18,767 nucleotides of DNA from JAHFOW01 sp964370795 (GCA_964370795.1 CAYJME010000046.1:1-18767), one strand, 5' to 3'. Numbered from the stretch's first letter, positions 1 to 9,139 are shown. A program made the numbers and translations. Notes: a model not told the origin generated them from the sequence alone.

Positions 1-7
1 CAAATAA

Positions 8-1549
8 TTGATATTACTGTTGATACGACTTTTACTTGTCGAACTTGGGTTAAGAACGGCAACGTCTGTGACTTTGAGAGAACAGACTATTGGTAGAGGT
101 TTACGCTTGCCTTATGGGGAAAGAACGGGTGTTGATAAAGTGGATAAACTTACGATTGTAGCCCACGACAAATTTCAGGAAATAATTGATGCAGCCAACC
201 AGCCCGATTCTATCATTAAAAGACAAAATATTATAGAAATAGATCCACAGGAAATCACTCAACAAAAAGAGGTAATTACCTCCATTTCAAATATTGAACA
301 AAAATTTGATGAAGAGCAAAAAGAGATTGAGCTCATTGCTGAACCTGAACAGAGGCAAAAAGCCCAGATTAATTTAGACCTCAGAAAAACAATCATTGCA
401 ACACTTCCGGAACTCAATAATGCCGTAAATAATGTCAGTGAATTGACCAGGGCAGAAATCAAACAAATAGCTGTGGAAAGAATAAAACAAAAGATTTACA
501 GTACCCCTCAGAAGAATTTATTTGCCGCTGAGATGATAAGAGAAGTTGAGGATGCCTATGAAGCGGTGGTACATGATTTTGTACAGAACATTATAGAAAT
601 TCCAAGAATCACTATTCAGCAAAGCACTGAAGTAAGGTCAGGCTTTAAGGATTTTGACCTTGATACTAAAAATTTGAATTACCAACCGGTATCGGAAGAA
701 ATTTTGGTTAAAAAGCTTCGTGAACAGGCAAACAGTATTGATATTATAAGCGGGAAGGGTAGAGGCATACATGACAGTCTGGAAAATATAATTGTTAATG
801 AACTCATGAATTATCCAGAAATAGACTACGACGAACAGTCTGATTTATTATTCAAATTAACTGGGCAGGCAATTGAGAAATTCAGGACGTACCTTGATGA
901 CGATAAATTAATGAATGTTGTTCAATATAATAAAAAAGAGATTGGAGGTTATATCTATTCACAGTTGATGCAACATTTTTACTTTGAAGCGCCAGGCTAT
1001 GAAAAACCAATGGTAAAGCCTTTTACAAGGATTGAAGAACATAATTTTTCAAAATACACGAAAGACAGCATTCATCATTTTACCGAGACAATCGCTCCAA
1101 CCAATGCCATTCCCAATAAGGTATTTAGTGGTTTCAGAAAGGCATGCCACCATCTGTATAAATTTGACTCCAAGACAGAAAAAGATTTTGCAATTATTTT
1201 AGAGCAGGACAGGGCAGTTCTTAAGTGGCTAAGACCTGCATCGAATCAATTCCACATATACTGGAAGCACAATTCAAGGCAGTACAACCCCGATTTTGTG
1301 GTGGAAACAAAAGATGCTCTTTATCCTACAGAAACTAAGAAAGAGATGGATATTGAGTCAACAGATGTGCAGGAAAAAGCGCAGGCAGCTTTAGAATATT
1401 GTAAGTATGCTACTGATTTTACCATTCCGAATGGAGGGAAACCGTGGAAATATGTTTTAATTCCACATAACGTGGTAATGGTAAATATGAGCTTTGAGAT
1501 ATTGGTAAGGAGTTATGAATATCAAAATTTAACAAAAGAAACCGTTTAA
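8..1549 (+). CDS. Type III restriction endonuclease Res subunit, C-terminal part (5'-truncated or broken)
   Basis: This is the cleavage subunit of a type III restriction-modification system, an ATP-dependent helicase/nuclease that cuts unmethylated foreign DNA together with a Mod methyltransferase. Visible are SF2 helicase motif VI (QTIGRGLR, residues 26-33) followed by LPYGERTG, and near the C-terminus a PD-(D/E)xK nuclease site: PD at 428-429 and ETK at 442-444. Res proteins are usually about 850-1000 residues; only 513 are here, and helicase motifs I-V (Walker A, DEAH) are absent. The reading frame is closed by TAA at 5-7, and family-like sequence begins only at LRTATS (about base 50). The TTG at 8 is therefore the formal start of an open frame, not a credible native start. 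The gene may be a pseudogene, may be frameshifted, or may continue leftwards after an assembly error. No Mod gene is in the window. Family assignment is confident; intactness is not. Confidence 0.8.
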   Translation: MILLLIRLLLVELGLRTATSVTLREQTIGRGLRLPYGERTGVDKVDKLTIVAHDKFQEIIDAANQPDSIIKRQNIIEIDPQEITQQKEVITSISNIEQKFDEEQKEIELIAEPEQRQKAQINLDLRKTIIATLPELNNAVNNVSELTRAEIKQIAVERIKQKIYSTPQKNLFAAEMIREVEDAYEAVVHDFVQNIIEIPRITIQQSTEVRSGFKDFDLDTKNLNYQPVSEEILVKKLREQANSIDIISGKGRGIHDSLENIIVNELMNYPEIDYDEQSDLLFKLTGQAIEKFRTYLDDDKLMNVVQYNKKEIGGYIYSQLMQHFYFEAPGYEKPMVKPFTRIEEHNFSKYTKDSIHHFTETIAPTNAIPNKVFSGFRKACHHLYKFDSKTEKDFAIILEQDRAVLKWLRPASNQFHIYWKHNSRQYNPDFVVETKDALYPTETKKEMDIESTDVQEKAQAALEYCKYATDFTIPNGGKPWKYVLIPHNVVMVNMSFEILVRSYEYQNLTKETV

Positions 1550-1575
1550 TTATTATAACCCTGAATAATAATTTT
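1549..1575 (+). terminator. Possible weak AT-only hairpin after the restriction gene
   Basis: ATTATTAT (1549-1556) and ATAATAAT (1565-1572) are perfect reverse complements around an 8-base loop, followed by TTT. The arm starts inside the stop codon of the restriction gene. An all-AT stem is weak, so terminator function is only possible. Confidence 0.25.
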
Positions 1576-1626
1576 ACGAATAAAGAGAAAGAAAAATGGG
1601 TGTTGGAATAAAGGTTGAATTAAAAG

Positions 1627-2886
1627 TTGAAGATATTTCCTTGTAAAACCATTCGGGTACCGGACGACCTGACGAGCGTTACCACCTATAAACCCACCGA
1701 TGAGGTTAACCCTGCAGGGGTTGGCATGAGTTGTGAGAAAGTTCAGGCCATCTGGGCAGGGGTAGAGGACCTTTACCGCAGTGGTATTCATCCGGCTATC
1801 TCGTTTTGTCTGCGCCGTCAGGGTAAAATAGTGCTCAAGCGGGCGATTGGACATGCCAGGGGGAATGGTCCCGATGATGACCTAAACGCAGAAAAGGTGC
1901 TGGTTACTCCTGACACGCCGATATGTCTTTTTTCCGCCTCCAAGGCGGCCACCGCCATGGTTATCCACTTATTGGATGAGCGTAATCAGATTCATCTTAT
2001 GGATCCCGTTTGCCACTATATTCCGGAGTTTGTATCTGCCGGTAAGGAAAATGTCACCATTCACCACATCCTTTCCCATCGGGGTGGCATCCCTGTTCCA
2101 CCGCGGAATGTAGGACCCGAAATGATTTTCAATCATGATGCGATTATCCAGTTGTTATGCAGGGCAAAACCTGCATCTCCAGGTGGACGGCGCACGGCCT
2201 ATCACGCAATCACCGGGGGTTTCATCCTGGGAGAAATTGTGCGTCGTGTAACCGGCAAGGATATCAGGGAATTTCTGAGCGAGACAATCCAGAACCCTCT
2301 CGGTTTTCATTATTTCAATTACGGTGTTTCCGGTGAAGAGACCGGTCGTGTCGCCCTTAATTATTACACGGGTGTACCGTTGTATTTTCCGCTAACCATG
2401 ATGACCAGACGTGCGCTCGGCGCGTCGTGGGAGGACGTGGTGCGCATATCCAATGATCCACGCTTCATGAAAGTAATAATCCCCGCTGCCAATCTGTTTT
2501 CAACCGCCGATGAGATGTCGCGGTTTTTTCAGTTGTTGCTCAATAAAGGCGAACTGGACGGTGTGCGTATTTTCAATCCGCTCACCGTCCATCATGCTAT
2601 TATGGAAACGGGAAAGCCAGAGATTGACCGTACCGTGTTAATTCCCATGCGCTATGGTGCTGGTATGATCCTGGGAAACAAGCCGATTGGTATGTACGGC
2701 CCCTTTACCCAACATGCGTTTGGCCACCTGGGTTTTAGTAATATACTCTGTTGGGCAGACCCGGAGCGGGATATTGTAGTATCCCTGTTAACCACAGGTA
2801 AGGCTATGCTGGGGCCTCATCTTATTCCCCTTGCCCGCCTGTTGATGCGTATCTCACGGTATTGCGGGAGAGCGGCAGGGCGTTAA
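1627..2886 (+). CDS. Serine beta-lactamase-fold hydrolase (class C / esterase EstB-like)
   Basis: This is a penicillin-binding-protein/beta-lactamase superfamily enzyme (Pfam Beta-lactamase type), probably an esterase, transesterase or peptidase rather than a true antibiotic resistance enzyme. The catalytic SxxK motif is SASK at residues 103-106. A Tyr motif (Tyr192 in AYHAITGG) sits where the family has YxN, and HLG (367-369) in FGHLGFSN replaces KTG, as is usual in the EstB-like group. There is no signal peptide, suggesting a cytoplasmic protein. At about 419 residues it is close to full length. The start is uncertain: TTG at 1627 opens the frame two codons after a stop, and the first in-frame ATG is at 1726. 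An out-of-frame ATG at 1596 opens a 16-codon peptide ending at 1646. The gene is clearly richer in GC than the genes either side, which suggests separate acquisition. The fold is certain; the substrate is unknown. Confidence 0.85.
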   Translation: MKIFPCKTIRVPDDLTSVTTYKPTDEVNPAGVGMSCEKVQAIWAGVEDLYRSGIHPAISFCLRRQGKIVLKRAIGHARGNGPDDDLNAEKVLVTPDTPICLFSASKAATAMVIHLLDERNQIHLMDPVCHYIPEFVSAGKENVTIHHILSHRGGIPVPPRNVGPEMIFNHDAIIQLLCRAKPASPGGRRTAYHAITGGFILGEIVRRVTGKDIREFLSETIQNPLGFHYFNYGVSGEETGRVALNYYTGVPLYFPLTMMTRRALGASWEDVVRISNDPRFMKVIIPAANLFSTADEMSRFFQLLLNKGELDGVRIFNPLTVHHAIMETGKPEIDRTVLIPMRYGAGMILGNKPIGMYGPFTQHAFGHLGFSNILCWADPERDIVVSLLTTGKAMLGPHLIPLARLLMRISRYCGRAAGR

Positions 2887-3016
2887 TGGTATGCCCATTG
2901 ACTTTAATCATAAAAACATTTAGCATATCCAAACTTCGGAAATTCTCAATTTTTTGAATCACATAGGAATTTTAATTTTATTCACGCGGATTAGAGGGCA
3001 GATGAGATATAAAAAA

Positions 3017-3095
3017 TCCCCCTTAGAAAAGGGGGCAAGGGGGTTGTGTGTATGCAAAAAAACAAAACCCCTGAATCCCCATTTTCTAAGGGGGA
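3017..3095. repeat. Palindromic GC-rich repeat, two inverted units (CCCCCTTAG family)
   Basis: Two copies of one unit face each other. The left arm (3017-3047) starts TCCCCCTTAG and itself folds as CCCCCTT-agaa-AAGGGGG (3018-3035), then continues with AAGGGGGTTGTG. The right arm (3061-3095) is its imperfect reverse complement, ending CTAAGGGGGA. Related single units lie at 11448-11482 and 16160-16195. It occupies the gap between two unrelated genes (2887-3145, 259 bases), which otherwise holds nothing I recognise. A short open frame over it (2954-3136) is explained by the repeat. Confidence 0.8.
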
Positions 3096-3145
3096 CGGAA
3101 GAGGATTATCTTGAGTCTGTTGAGATTTATACATAGGGTATAAAA

Positions 3146-4516
3146 ATGAAAGCGCCAGACCAAAAATTGAATAAATTCGACTGGAGACTTCATCCAGAGG
3201 CTGAGGGTTTTTTAATAAAGCATGTTAACGTATTTTTAAAGAATCACGATTTTACCCATACCTTAGCATCCAGGATAGAACAGGAAACCTCGACACGATT
3301 TTTTGATTGGATTGATCACGTTGTCTTTCCCTACAGTATTGTTGATGAAAAGACCCTGAAAGATATTGGTTTTCAGGAGATGATCAACGTTGAAATACCA
3401 TCTGACAAGCGTGCTTTTGTTTATCCCGGTACTATTTTCTTTCCTGTTTTGCTTGGTAAAAAACAATACACCGAGTTAGCTTTGAAGCCGGAAAGACTCG
3501 ACCATTTTGTTCAGGTAATGGGCACGGGGAACATAATTGAGGGGGATATTCATGGAACATATAGAAAGGCCATTATTTCACAGCAGTCAGATTTCATCCT
3601 TTCTGCAGTCGAGAGAAGGGGGTATGGTGGTTTCCTTGTGCCGAAAAAGGTAAATGATACTCAGGAATACCGGCAGACATTAGAGGCATTTTTCTGCCGG
3701 AGACGATGCTTTGAGAACCTTGATGAAGGTATGGATACTACTCAAAAATTGATCAAAGATACGTGTCAAAAGCTGTCTCAGTCACGGGTGGCGGACGCCT
3801 TTTTCAGGGCAGAACGGATGTATTGGGAGAGAAGGAACTGGATCTCTCGAATACAGAAGGCGCGTCAGGATAAATTTGGATTGGGGTGGGGAAATCATGA
3901 CCACCACACCTTTCGTTCTTCACGGCGGAATTTTCCAAGGCTTTTAAAAATACTCGATATGTTGGGATTCACACGCCGTGAACAATTTTTCGCAGGTGAG
4001 GAAGCTGGTTGGGGCGCGCAGGTGCTGGAGCATCTCGATTGCAACGTTGTCGTATTTGCCGATATTGACCTATCAAAAGAAGAGAAGGCAATAGATTTTT
4101 CTCATGATGACCTTAAGCAACTTGATCGGTTTGGAACAGTCGGGCTCTGGGTGGAATTACATGGTGAGAGTATCCTTCAGGCGGGTCTCCATCACCTTGC
4201 GGCGAGATATGATTTTGAAAGATTGTGCAGTGACCTGAAACAGATGAATTTAACCGTAATGTCCCCATTTTCCTATTTTGAGTTTTTAAAACAGGCATTT
4301 TCGGAGGGTGAAATGTGGAATGTGGATAAAAAGCGCTTGGACATCCTTATGGAGAGCGGCACAATGAGCACCTCACAACATGAAACATTCCTCAGGCACG
4401 GAGCGATAGGTAGCCACCTTGAGAACATCCAGCGAGATCAGGGATTTAAAGGGTTTAACCAAAAGTCTGTATCAGCAATTATTACAGCAACAAATCCAAG
4501 GACATACAGACAGTAA
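3146..4516 (+). CDS. Protein of unknown function with a His-Asp-His-His motif (VOC/DUF1338-like core suspected)
   Basis: I do not recognise this 456-residue protein with certainty. It has no signal peptide or membrane segment and looks cytoplasmic. The most distinctive stretch is GNHDHHTFR (His251, His253, His254), followed about 30 residues later by AGEEAGWGAQ (Glu285, Glu286) and then VVVFADIDL and VELHGES. His and Glu ligands spaced on short beta-alpha-beta units, with a HxxTFR-like motif near an LxxLGF helix, recall the metal-binding vicinal-oxygen-chelate fold and the DUF1338/HglS group. That is inference from pattern only. The N-terminal half has an acidic/His patch (EGDIHGTYR). ATG at 3146 follows the repeat with only a weak ribosome site (GGG at about 3136). 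It stands alone, upstream of the efflux genes and separated from them by about 200 bases. Confidence 0.6.
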   Translation: MKAPDQKLNKFDWRLHPEAEGFLIKHVNVFLKNHDFTHTLASRIEQETSTRFFDWIDHVVFPYSIVDEKTLKDIGFQEMINVEIPSDKRAFVYPGTIFFPVLLGKKQYTELALKPERLDHFVQVMGTGNIIEGDIHGTYRKAIISQQSDFILSAVERRGYGGFLVPKKVNDTQEYRQTLEAFFCRRRCFENLDEGMDTTQKLIKDTCQKLSQSRVADAFFRAERMYWERRNWISRIQKARQDKFGLGWGNHDHHTFRSSRRNFPRLLKILDMLGFTRREQFFAGEEAGWGAQVLEHLDCNVVVFADIDLSKEEKAIDFSHDDLKQLDRFGTVGLWVELHGESILQAGLHHLAARYDFERLCSDLKQMNLTVMSPFSYFEFLKQAFSEGEMWNVDKKRLDILMESGTMSTSQHETFLRHGAIGSHLENIQRDQGFKGFNQKSVSAIITATNPRTYRQ

Positions 4517-4522
4517 AAGCCC

Positions 4523-4542
4523 TTGTAGCCAATGGGCTCTGT
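4523..4542 (+). terminator. Possible weak hairpin downstream of the unknown gene
   Basis: GCCC...GGGC, extended by TTG/CAA with one bulged T, can form a small hairpin just after the stop at 4516. No clear T-run follows, so this is a weak candidate. Confidence 0.2.
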
Positions 4543-4715
4543 AATTTTGAAATTTCCTCTCTTTCCAGCCTTCTTTACAATCAGCGCAAAAAATATTTAA
4601 ATAACTTTTTATTATACGGGAACATTTTCCTATCTTCTTTTGTTTTTCTAATCTCTGTACTGTCTTTCTTAAAAGGAAAAAGCAATTTCTATCATTTTTG
4701 TTATTAATTATTTCT

Positions 4716-5858
4716 ATGAAAAGAGCGTTCATATATTTGAGTGTATGCGTTGCCTCATTCGTGACTGCATGCTCATCAGATAAGAAAATTAGTGATAATC
4801 GTGAAAAATACCTTGTTACAAATCCTACCGTCATGGATACGACATATACGAATGATTATGTTGCAGACGTACATTCTTTGCAACACATAGAGCTAATAGC
4901 CAGAGTTAAAGGATATATCGAAAAAATCCATGTTGACGAAGGTGAAATCGTAAAAGCCGGGCAAATTCTTTTTAGCATAAGCCGCCAGGAATATGAAGTT
5001 GATTTACAAAAAGCTAAAGCAATGCTGAAAAGCGCCATAGCAGATGCAAAAGCTGCCAGGCTGGATTTGCAAAATATAAAAATACTGGTAGAAAAAAGTA
5101 TAGTCTCAAAAACGGAGCTTAGCATGGCTCGGGCTAAACTAGACGCACTTCATGCAAAAGTTGATGAGGTGAAATCCTATGAAGCAAGTGCTGAATTAAA
5201 TCTATCTTATACCGTAATAAAAGCGCCATTTGATGGCATAATTGACAGAATTCCTAATAAGGTCGGAAGTTTAGTTAATGAAGGAACCTTGTTAACTACC
5301 CTTTCCGATAACAAAAAGGTGTTTGCTTACTTCAATATGTCTGAAAAAGAGTATTTAGATTTTATAACGCTCATAGACTCAGAAAAGAAGAATGATGTGA
5401 CGTTCGTTTTAGCCAATAATCAAATTCATAGGTATAAAGGATGTATTGAAACCGTTGCAGGAAAAATTGACAAAAACACAGGGAGTATCGCTTTCAGAGC
5501 ATGTTTTCCTAACCTGAACCTTCTTTTAAAACATGGTTCCAGTGGGAAAGTCAGGATAGCAAAAGAAGAAAAAAACGCTTTAATAATTCCGCAAAAAGCA
5601 ACCTTTGAAATTCAGGACAAAACATATGTATTTATGGTAGATTCCGACGACACACTAAAAATGAGAAGTATTGTTCCAAAGCTTCGCATTCCTCATTTAT
5701 ATGTAGTTGAATCCGGATTGTCTTCCCATGACAGAATTGTCTATGAAGGTATTCAGCATGTGAAGGAAGGAGACAAGATAATTCCTGATATTATTTCTAT
5801 GGAACAAATCCTGGCGGAACACCCAAAGGCAGAATCCATGTCTATGGTTCAAAATTAA
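4716..5858 (+). CDS. RND efflux periplasmic adaptor lipoprotein (AcrA/MexA type)
   Basis: This is the membrane-fusion protein that links the inner-membrane RND pump to the outer-membrane channel. The start ATG at 4716 is chosen because it gives a clean lipoprotein signal (MKRAFIYLSV...) with lipobox VTAC and lipidated Cys19; a TTG six codons upstream would only add residues. The 380-residue length is normal. The order is: first lipoyl half (GYIEKIHVDEGEIVKAGQ), an alpha-helical hairpin rich in Ala/Lys (about residues 90-155), second lipoyl half (VIKAPFDGIIDRIPNKVGS), then beta-barrel and membrane-proximal domains. It is followed after 14 bases by the pump gene, so the two are surely co-expressed. 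The upstream 199 bases are AT-rich and show no clear operator. I cannot name the substrate. Confidence 0.93.
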   Translation: MKRAFIYLSVCVASFVTACSSDKKISDNREKYLVTNPTVMDTTYTNDYVADVHSLQHIELIARVKGYIEKIHVDEGEIVKAGQILFSISRQEYEVDLQKAKAMLKSAIADAKAARLDLQNIKILVEKSIVSKTELSMARAKLDALHAKVDEVKSYEASAELNLSYTVIKAPFDGIIDRIPNKVGSLVNEGTLLTTLSDNKKVFAYFNMSEKEYLDFITLIDSEKKNDVTFVLANNQIHRYKGCIETVAGKIDKNTGSIAFRACFPNLNLLLKHGSSGKVRIAKEEKNALIIPQKATFEIQDKTYVFMVDSDDTLKMRSIVPKLRIPHLYVVESGLSSHDRIVYEGIQHVKEGDKIIPDIISMEQILAEHPKAESMSMVQN

Positions 5859-5872
5859 ACAGGGGAAAAATA

Positions 5873-8800
5873 ATGAGTTCAAAGTTTATCCATAGACCCA
5901 TCTTATCCATAGTACTGTCTCTGATCATCACTTTGTTAGGAGCATTGGCTTTAATTAAATTGCCAATGGAGCAATTCCCCAGTATAGCTCCACCCGTGGT
6001 AAATGTTACCATCGAGTTTACCGGCGCCAATGCAGAAACCGTTACAAAAGCCGTCATTGNNNNNNNNNNCTGGAACGTGCCATCAATGGCGTTCCGGGAA
6101 TGAAATATATGTCGTCTATTTCGGGAAATGATGGCATGGGAATAGTACAAGTTATTTTTGAAGTGGGCACCGACCCTGACATTGCCGCGGTAAATGTTCA
6201 AAACAGAGTGGGTACCGTAGTGGATGAACTTCCTGCAGAGGTAATAAAAAACGGAGTAAAAATTGCCAAAGAGGAGAGGGCTATGCTGATGTATTTAGAC
6301 ATTTTCAGCACAGACAACACGCTGGAAGAAAAATTCCTCTACAATTTTGCGGATATTAATATACTGCCAGAATTAAAAAGAATTGATGGGGTTAGTTATG
6401 CAGATATATTGGGAGCCAAGGAATACGCAATGCGTATCTGGTTAAAACCGGATAAAATGCTTACCTATAATATTTCAACCGATGATGTACTGATTGCGTT
6501 ACGGGAACAAAATGTAGAAGCAGCGCCGGGCACCGTAGGGGAAAGTTCGGATAAATCAGCCCAGGCATTGCAATACGTAATAAAATACACGGGAAGGTAT
6601 AATACCGAAGAGCAGTATGAAAATATCCCTGTAAAATCAAACGCTGACGGGGGGATACTTCGCATAAAAGATATCGCCGATGTAGAGTTTGGCACAATCT
6701 ATTTTGATGTGGAGTCAAAACTGAACGGCCGGCCTGCTGCTTCAATTATCCTGAAGCAGTTGCCAGGCTCTAATGCCAGTGAAGTAATCAGTAAGGTGAA
6801 AAGGCGGATAGCGGAGATTAAAGAATCTGCCTTCGTTGAGGGTATGGATTATGCGATCAGTTATGACGTATCGCGTTTTTTAGACGCCTCTGTTCATAAG
6901 GTGTTAAAAACGCTGATTGAAGCGTTTTTGCTGGTATCATTAGTGGTATTTATTTTTCTGCAGGATTGGCGTTCAACACTCATTCCTGCCATTGCCGTCC
7001 CTGTTTCATTGATTGGCACGCTCTTTTTCATGCAATTATTGGGTTTTTCTTTAAACCTTATTACCCTTTTTGCGTTAGTGCTTGCAATAGGCATTGTTGT
7101 AGATAATGCCATAGTGGTGGTGGAGGCGGTGCATGCAAAAATGGAACACTCACATGTCGGGGCAAAGAAAGCCACCGAAAAAGCGATGAGAGAAATCAGC
7201 GGTGCTATCATTGCAATTACGCTGGTAATGTCCGCTGTTTTTGTTCCAACTTCTTTTATGTCAGGGCCTGTTGGCGTTTTTTATAAGCAGTTCTCCATTA
7301 CCATCGCCATCGCTATTGTTCTCTCGGGTATCGTTGCGTTAACCCTTACTCCGGCGCTTTGTGCTGTATTCTTAAAAAATACCCACAGCGAACACAAAAA
7401 GAAAAAATTTTTCCATTACTTTTTCCATGGTTTTAATAGGTGGTATGGAAGTCTTTCGGTAAGGTATCAAAAGCTGCTGGGCCTTATTATCAACCGCAAG
7501 GTTGTTACCTTTTCACTATTGCTGTTATTTTGCGCCGGAACAGGTATTTTCGGAAAGCTCCTGCCTTCAGGGTTTATCCCCAATGAAGACCAGGGGACAT
7601 TTTATGCCAGTATCACTACTCCCCCCGGCTCGACGTTAGAAAGAACCAAAGAAGTTGTAAATGAAGTGCAAAAAGTATGTGATAAGATTGAAACCATAGA
7701 GTCTGTTTCTTCCTTGGCCGGAACAAATATCTTGTCTGATGGGACGGGCGCTACTTACGGTACGTGCCTGATTAACTTAAAAGACTGGCACGACAGAAAG
7801 GAATCTGTTAACGAAATCATTGAATTCGTTGCCGAAAAAACCAAACACATTAAAGACGCAAAAATTGAGTTCTTCCCTCCGCCAGCCGTGCCGGGCTACG
7901 GAAATGCCAGTGGGTTTGAATTAAGGTTGTTAGATAGAACCGGCAGCGGGGATGTTAAAAAAATGGAAACGGTAGTCAACCAGTTTATCAAAGATTTAAA
8001 AGACAGGCCTGAGATTGCAAGGGCATTCACCATTTTTGATGCAAGCTATCCGCAATACATGGTTCATATTGATAATGATAAAGCCGCTCAAAAAGGTGTG
8101 ACCGTTAATGATGCGATGAGCACCTTGCAAACCTTGCTGGGAAGCGAGTATGCCACAAATTTCATTCGCTTTGGTCAAATGTACAAAGTAATGGTGCAGG
8201 CGCTGCCTGAATACCGGGCCAAGCCCGAAGACATACTTAAACTGTATGTAAAAAACAATGAAAATAAAATGGTGCCTTTGTCTGCCTTTATGACTATGGA
8301 ACGCATCTATGGCATGGATCAGATTACCCGTTACAATATGTATCAGTCCGCAGAGTTGAACGGAGAAGCTGCCCGTGGTTACAGCAGCGGAAGCGCTATC
8401 GCAGCCATTCAGGAAGTAGCCAAAGAAAAATTACCCAAAGGTTACGGCATAGATTGGGCGGGCATAACCCGTGATGAAATACTGTCAGGCAATGAGGCAA
8501 TATATATTTTTCTTATTTGTTTGGTATTTGTGTATTTGTTATTGTCCGCACAGTATGAAAGTTTCTTCTTGCCCATGCCCGTTATTCTCTCTTTGCCGAC
8601 CGGAATATTCGGAGCGTTTTTATTCTTGATGATAATGGGTTTGGAAAACAATATTTATGCTCAGGTTGCCATGATTATGCTTATAGGTTTACTGGGTAAA
8701 AACGCCATCCTGATTGTTGAATTTGCCTCATTAAAACACAGGGAAGGGCGAACTCCCGTGCAAGCTGCCATAGAAGGAGCAATGGCGAGGTTGCGACCAA

Positions 8801-9033
8801 TTCTCATGACCTCTTTTGCCTTTATTGCCGGGTTGATTCCATTGATTTTTGCATCCGGCGCAGGCGCCGTTGGCAACAGGACCATTGGAGCTGCAGCGGC
8901 AGGAGGCATGCTGTTCGGAACAATATTTGGAGTAATTATTATTCCCGGGCTGTATGTCGTCTTTGCAACTCTTGCAGAAGTGTTTGCGCGGAAAGGTGTC
9001 AAGGAAGAAATAGCATTTACAGAAACAATTTAA
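5873..9033 (+). CDS. RND/HAE1 inner-membrane efflux pump (AcrB type), interrupted by an assembly gap
   Basis: This is a proton-driven multidrug-type exporter. ATG at 5873 has AGGGGA just upstream. The first 62 codons (5873-6058, first membrane helix and LPMEQFPSIAPP) read in one frame. After a run of 10 N (6060-6069) the protein resumes in another frame at CTG 6070 (LERAINGVPG) and runs 987 residues to TAA 9033. Together this gives about 1050 residues, the usual HAE1 length, so I read it as one gene with a wrongly sized gap. The porter domain motif YMSS, the helix-4 motif VVDNAIVVVEAV (7099-7134) and the helix-10 motif GKNAILIVEF (Lys at 8698) are present. Only one Asp of the AcrB-like Asp-Asp pair is kept; the second is Asn (7105-7107). 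The sequence style resembles the Bacteroidetes/planctomycete HAE1 branch. Confidence 0.93.
6060..6069. other. Assembly gap (10 N) inside the RND pump gene
   Basis: Ten N of placeholder length. The frame left of the gap ends ...AVI+G, the frame right of it begins LERAING. In related pumps two residues, the second normally Pro, separate these, so about 5 bases (the rest of one codon plus one codon) are expected instead of 10. As written, the gap shifts the frame. Confidence 0.9.
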
Positions 9034-9104
9034 TTGTCGAGGAATTTATATTTTATTTAAGCGGCTTTCGGGGTGGCACTGACAAACTATTATTTGTCAG
9101 CACC
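9030..9104. repeat. Leader-plus-hairpin repeat, copy 1
   Basis: Bases 9030-9069 match 18028-18067 at roughly 33-34 of 40 positions (shared core GAGGAATTT, then ATTTTATTTA and GCGG). In both places the leader is followed by a hairpin of unrelated sequence. Here it is GGTG-gca-CTGACAAA (9072-9086) pairing with TTTGTCAGCACC (9093-9104), with a 3-base bulge. It lies between the pump and the membrane protein gene and might act as a transcript-end or RNA-stability structure, although no T-run follows. Confidence 0.65.
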
Positions 9105-9139
9105 TTCAGCCACTGGATAAATTCTCGTAACCGTTAAGC

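Noticed and set aside
1596..1646. 16-codon open frame before the beta-lactamase-fold gene
   Set aside because: Too short and without a clear ribosome site; kept only as a hint about the uncertain start of the next gene.
3017..3095. CRISPR array
   Set aside because: The units are inverted and scattered, not direct repeats with regular spacers, and no cas genes are present.
2954..3136. Open frame of 60 codons
   Set aside because: It runs through the palindromic repeat, has no family resemblance and a low-complexity Lys/Gly composition forced by the repeat.
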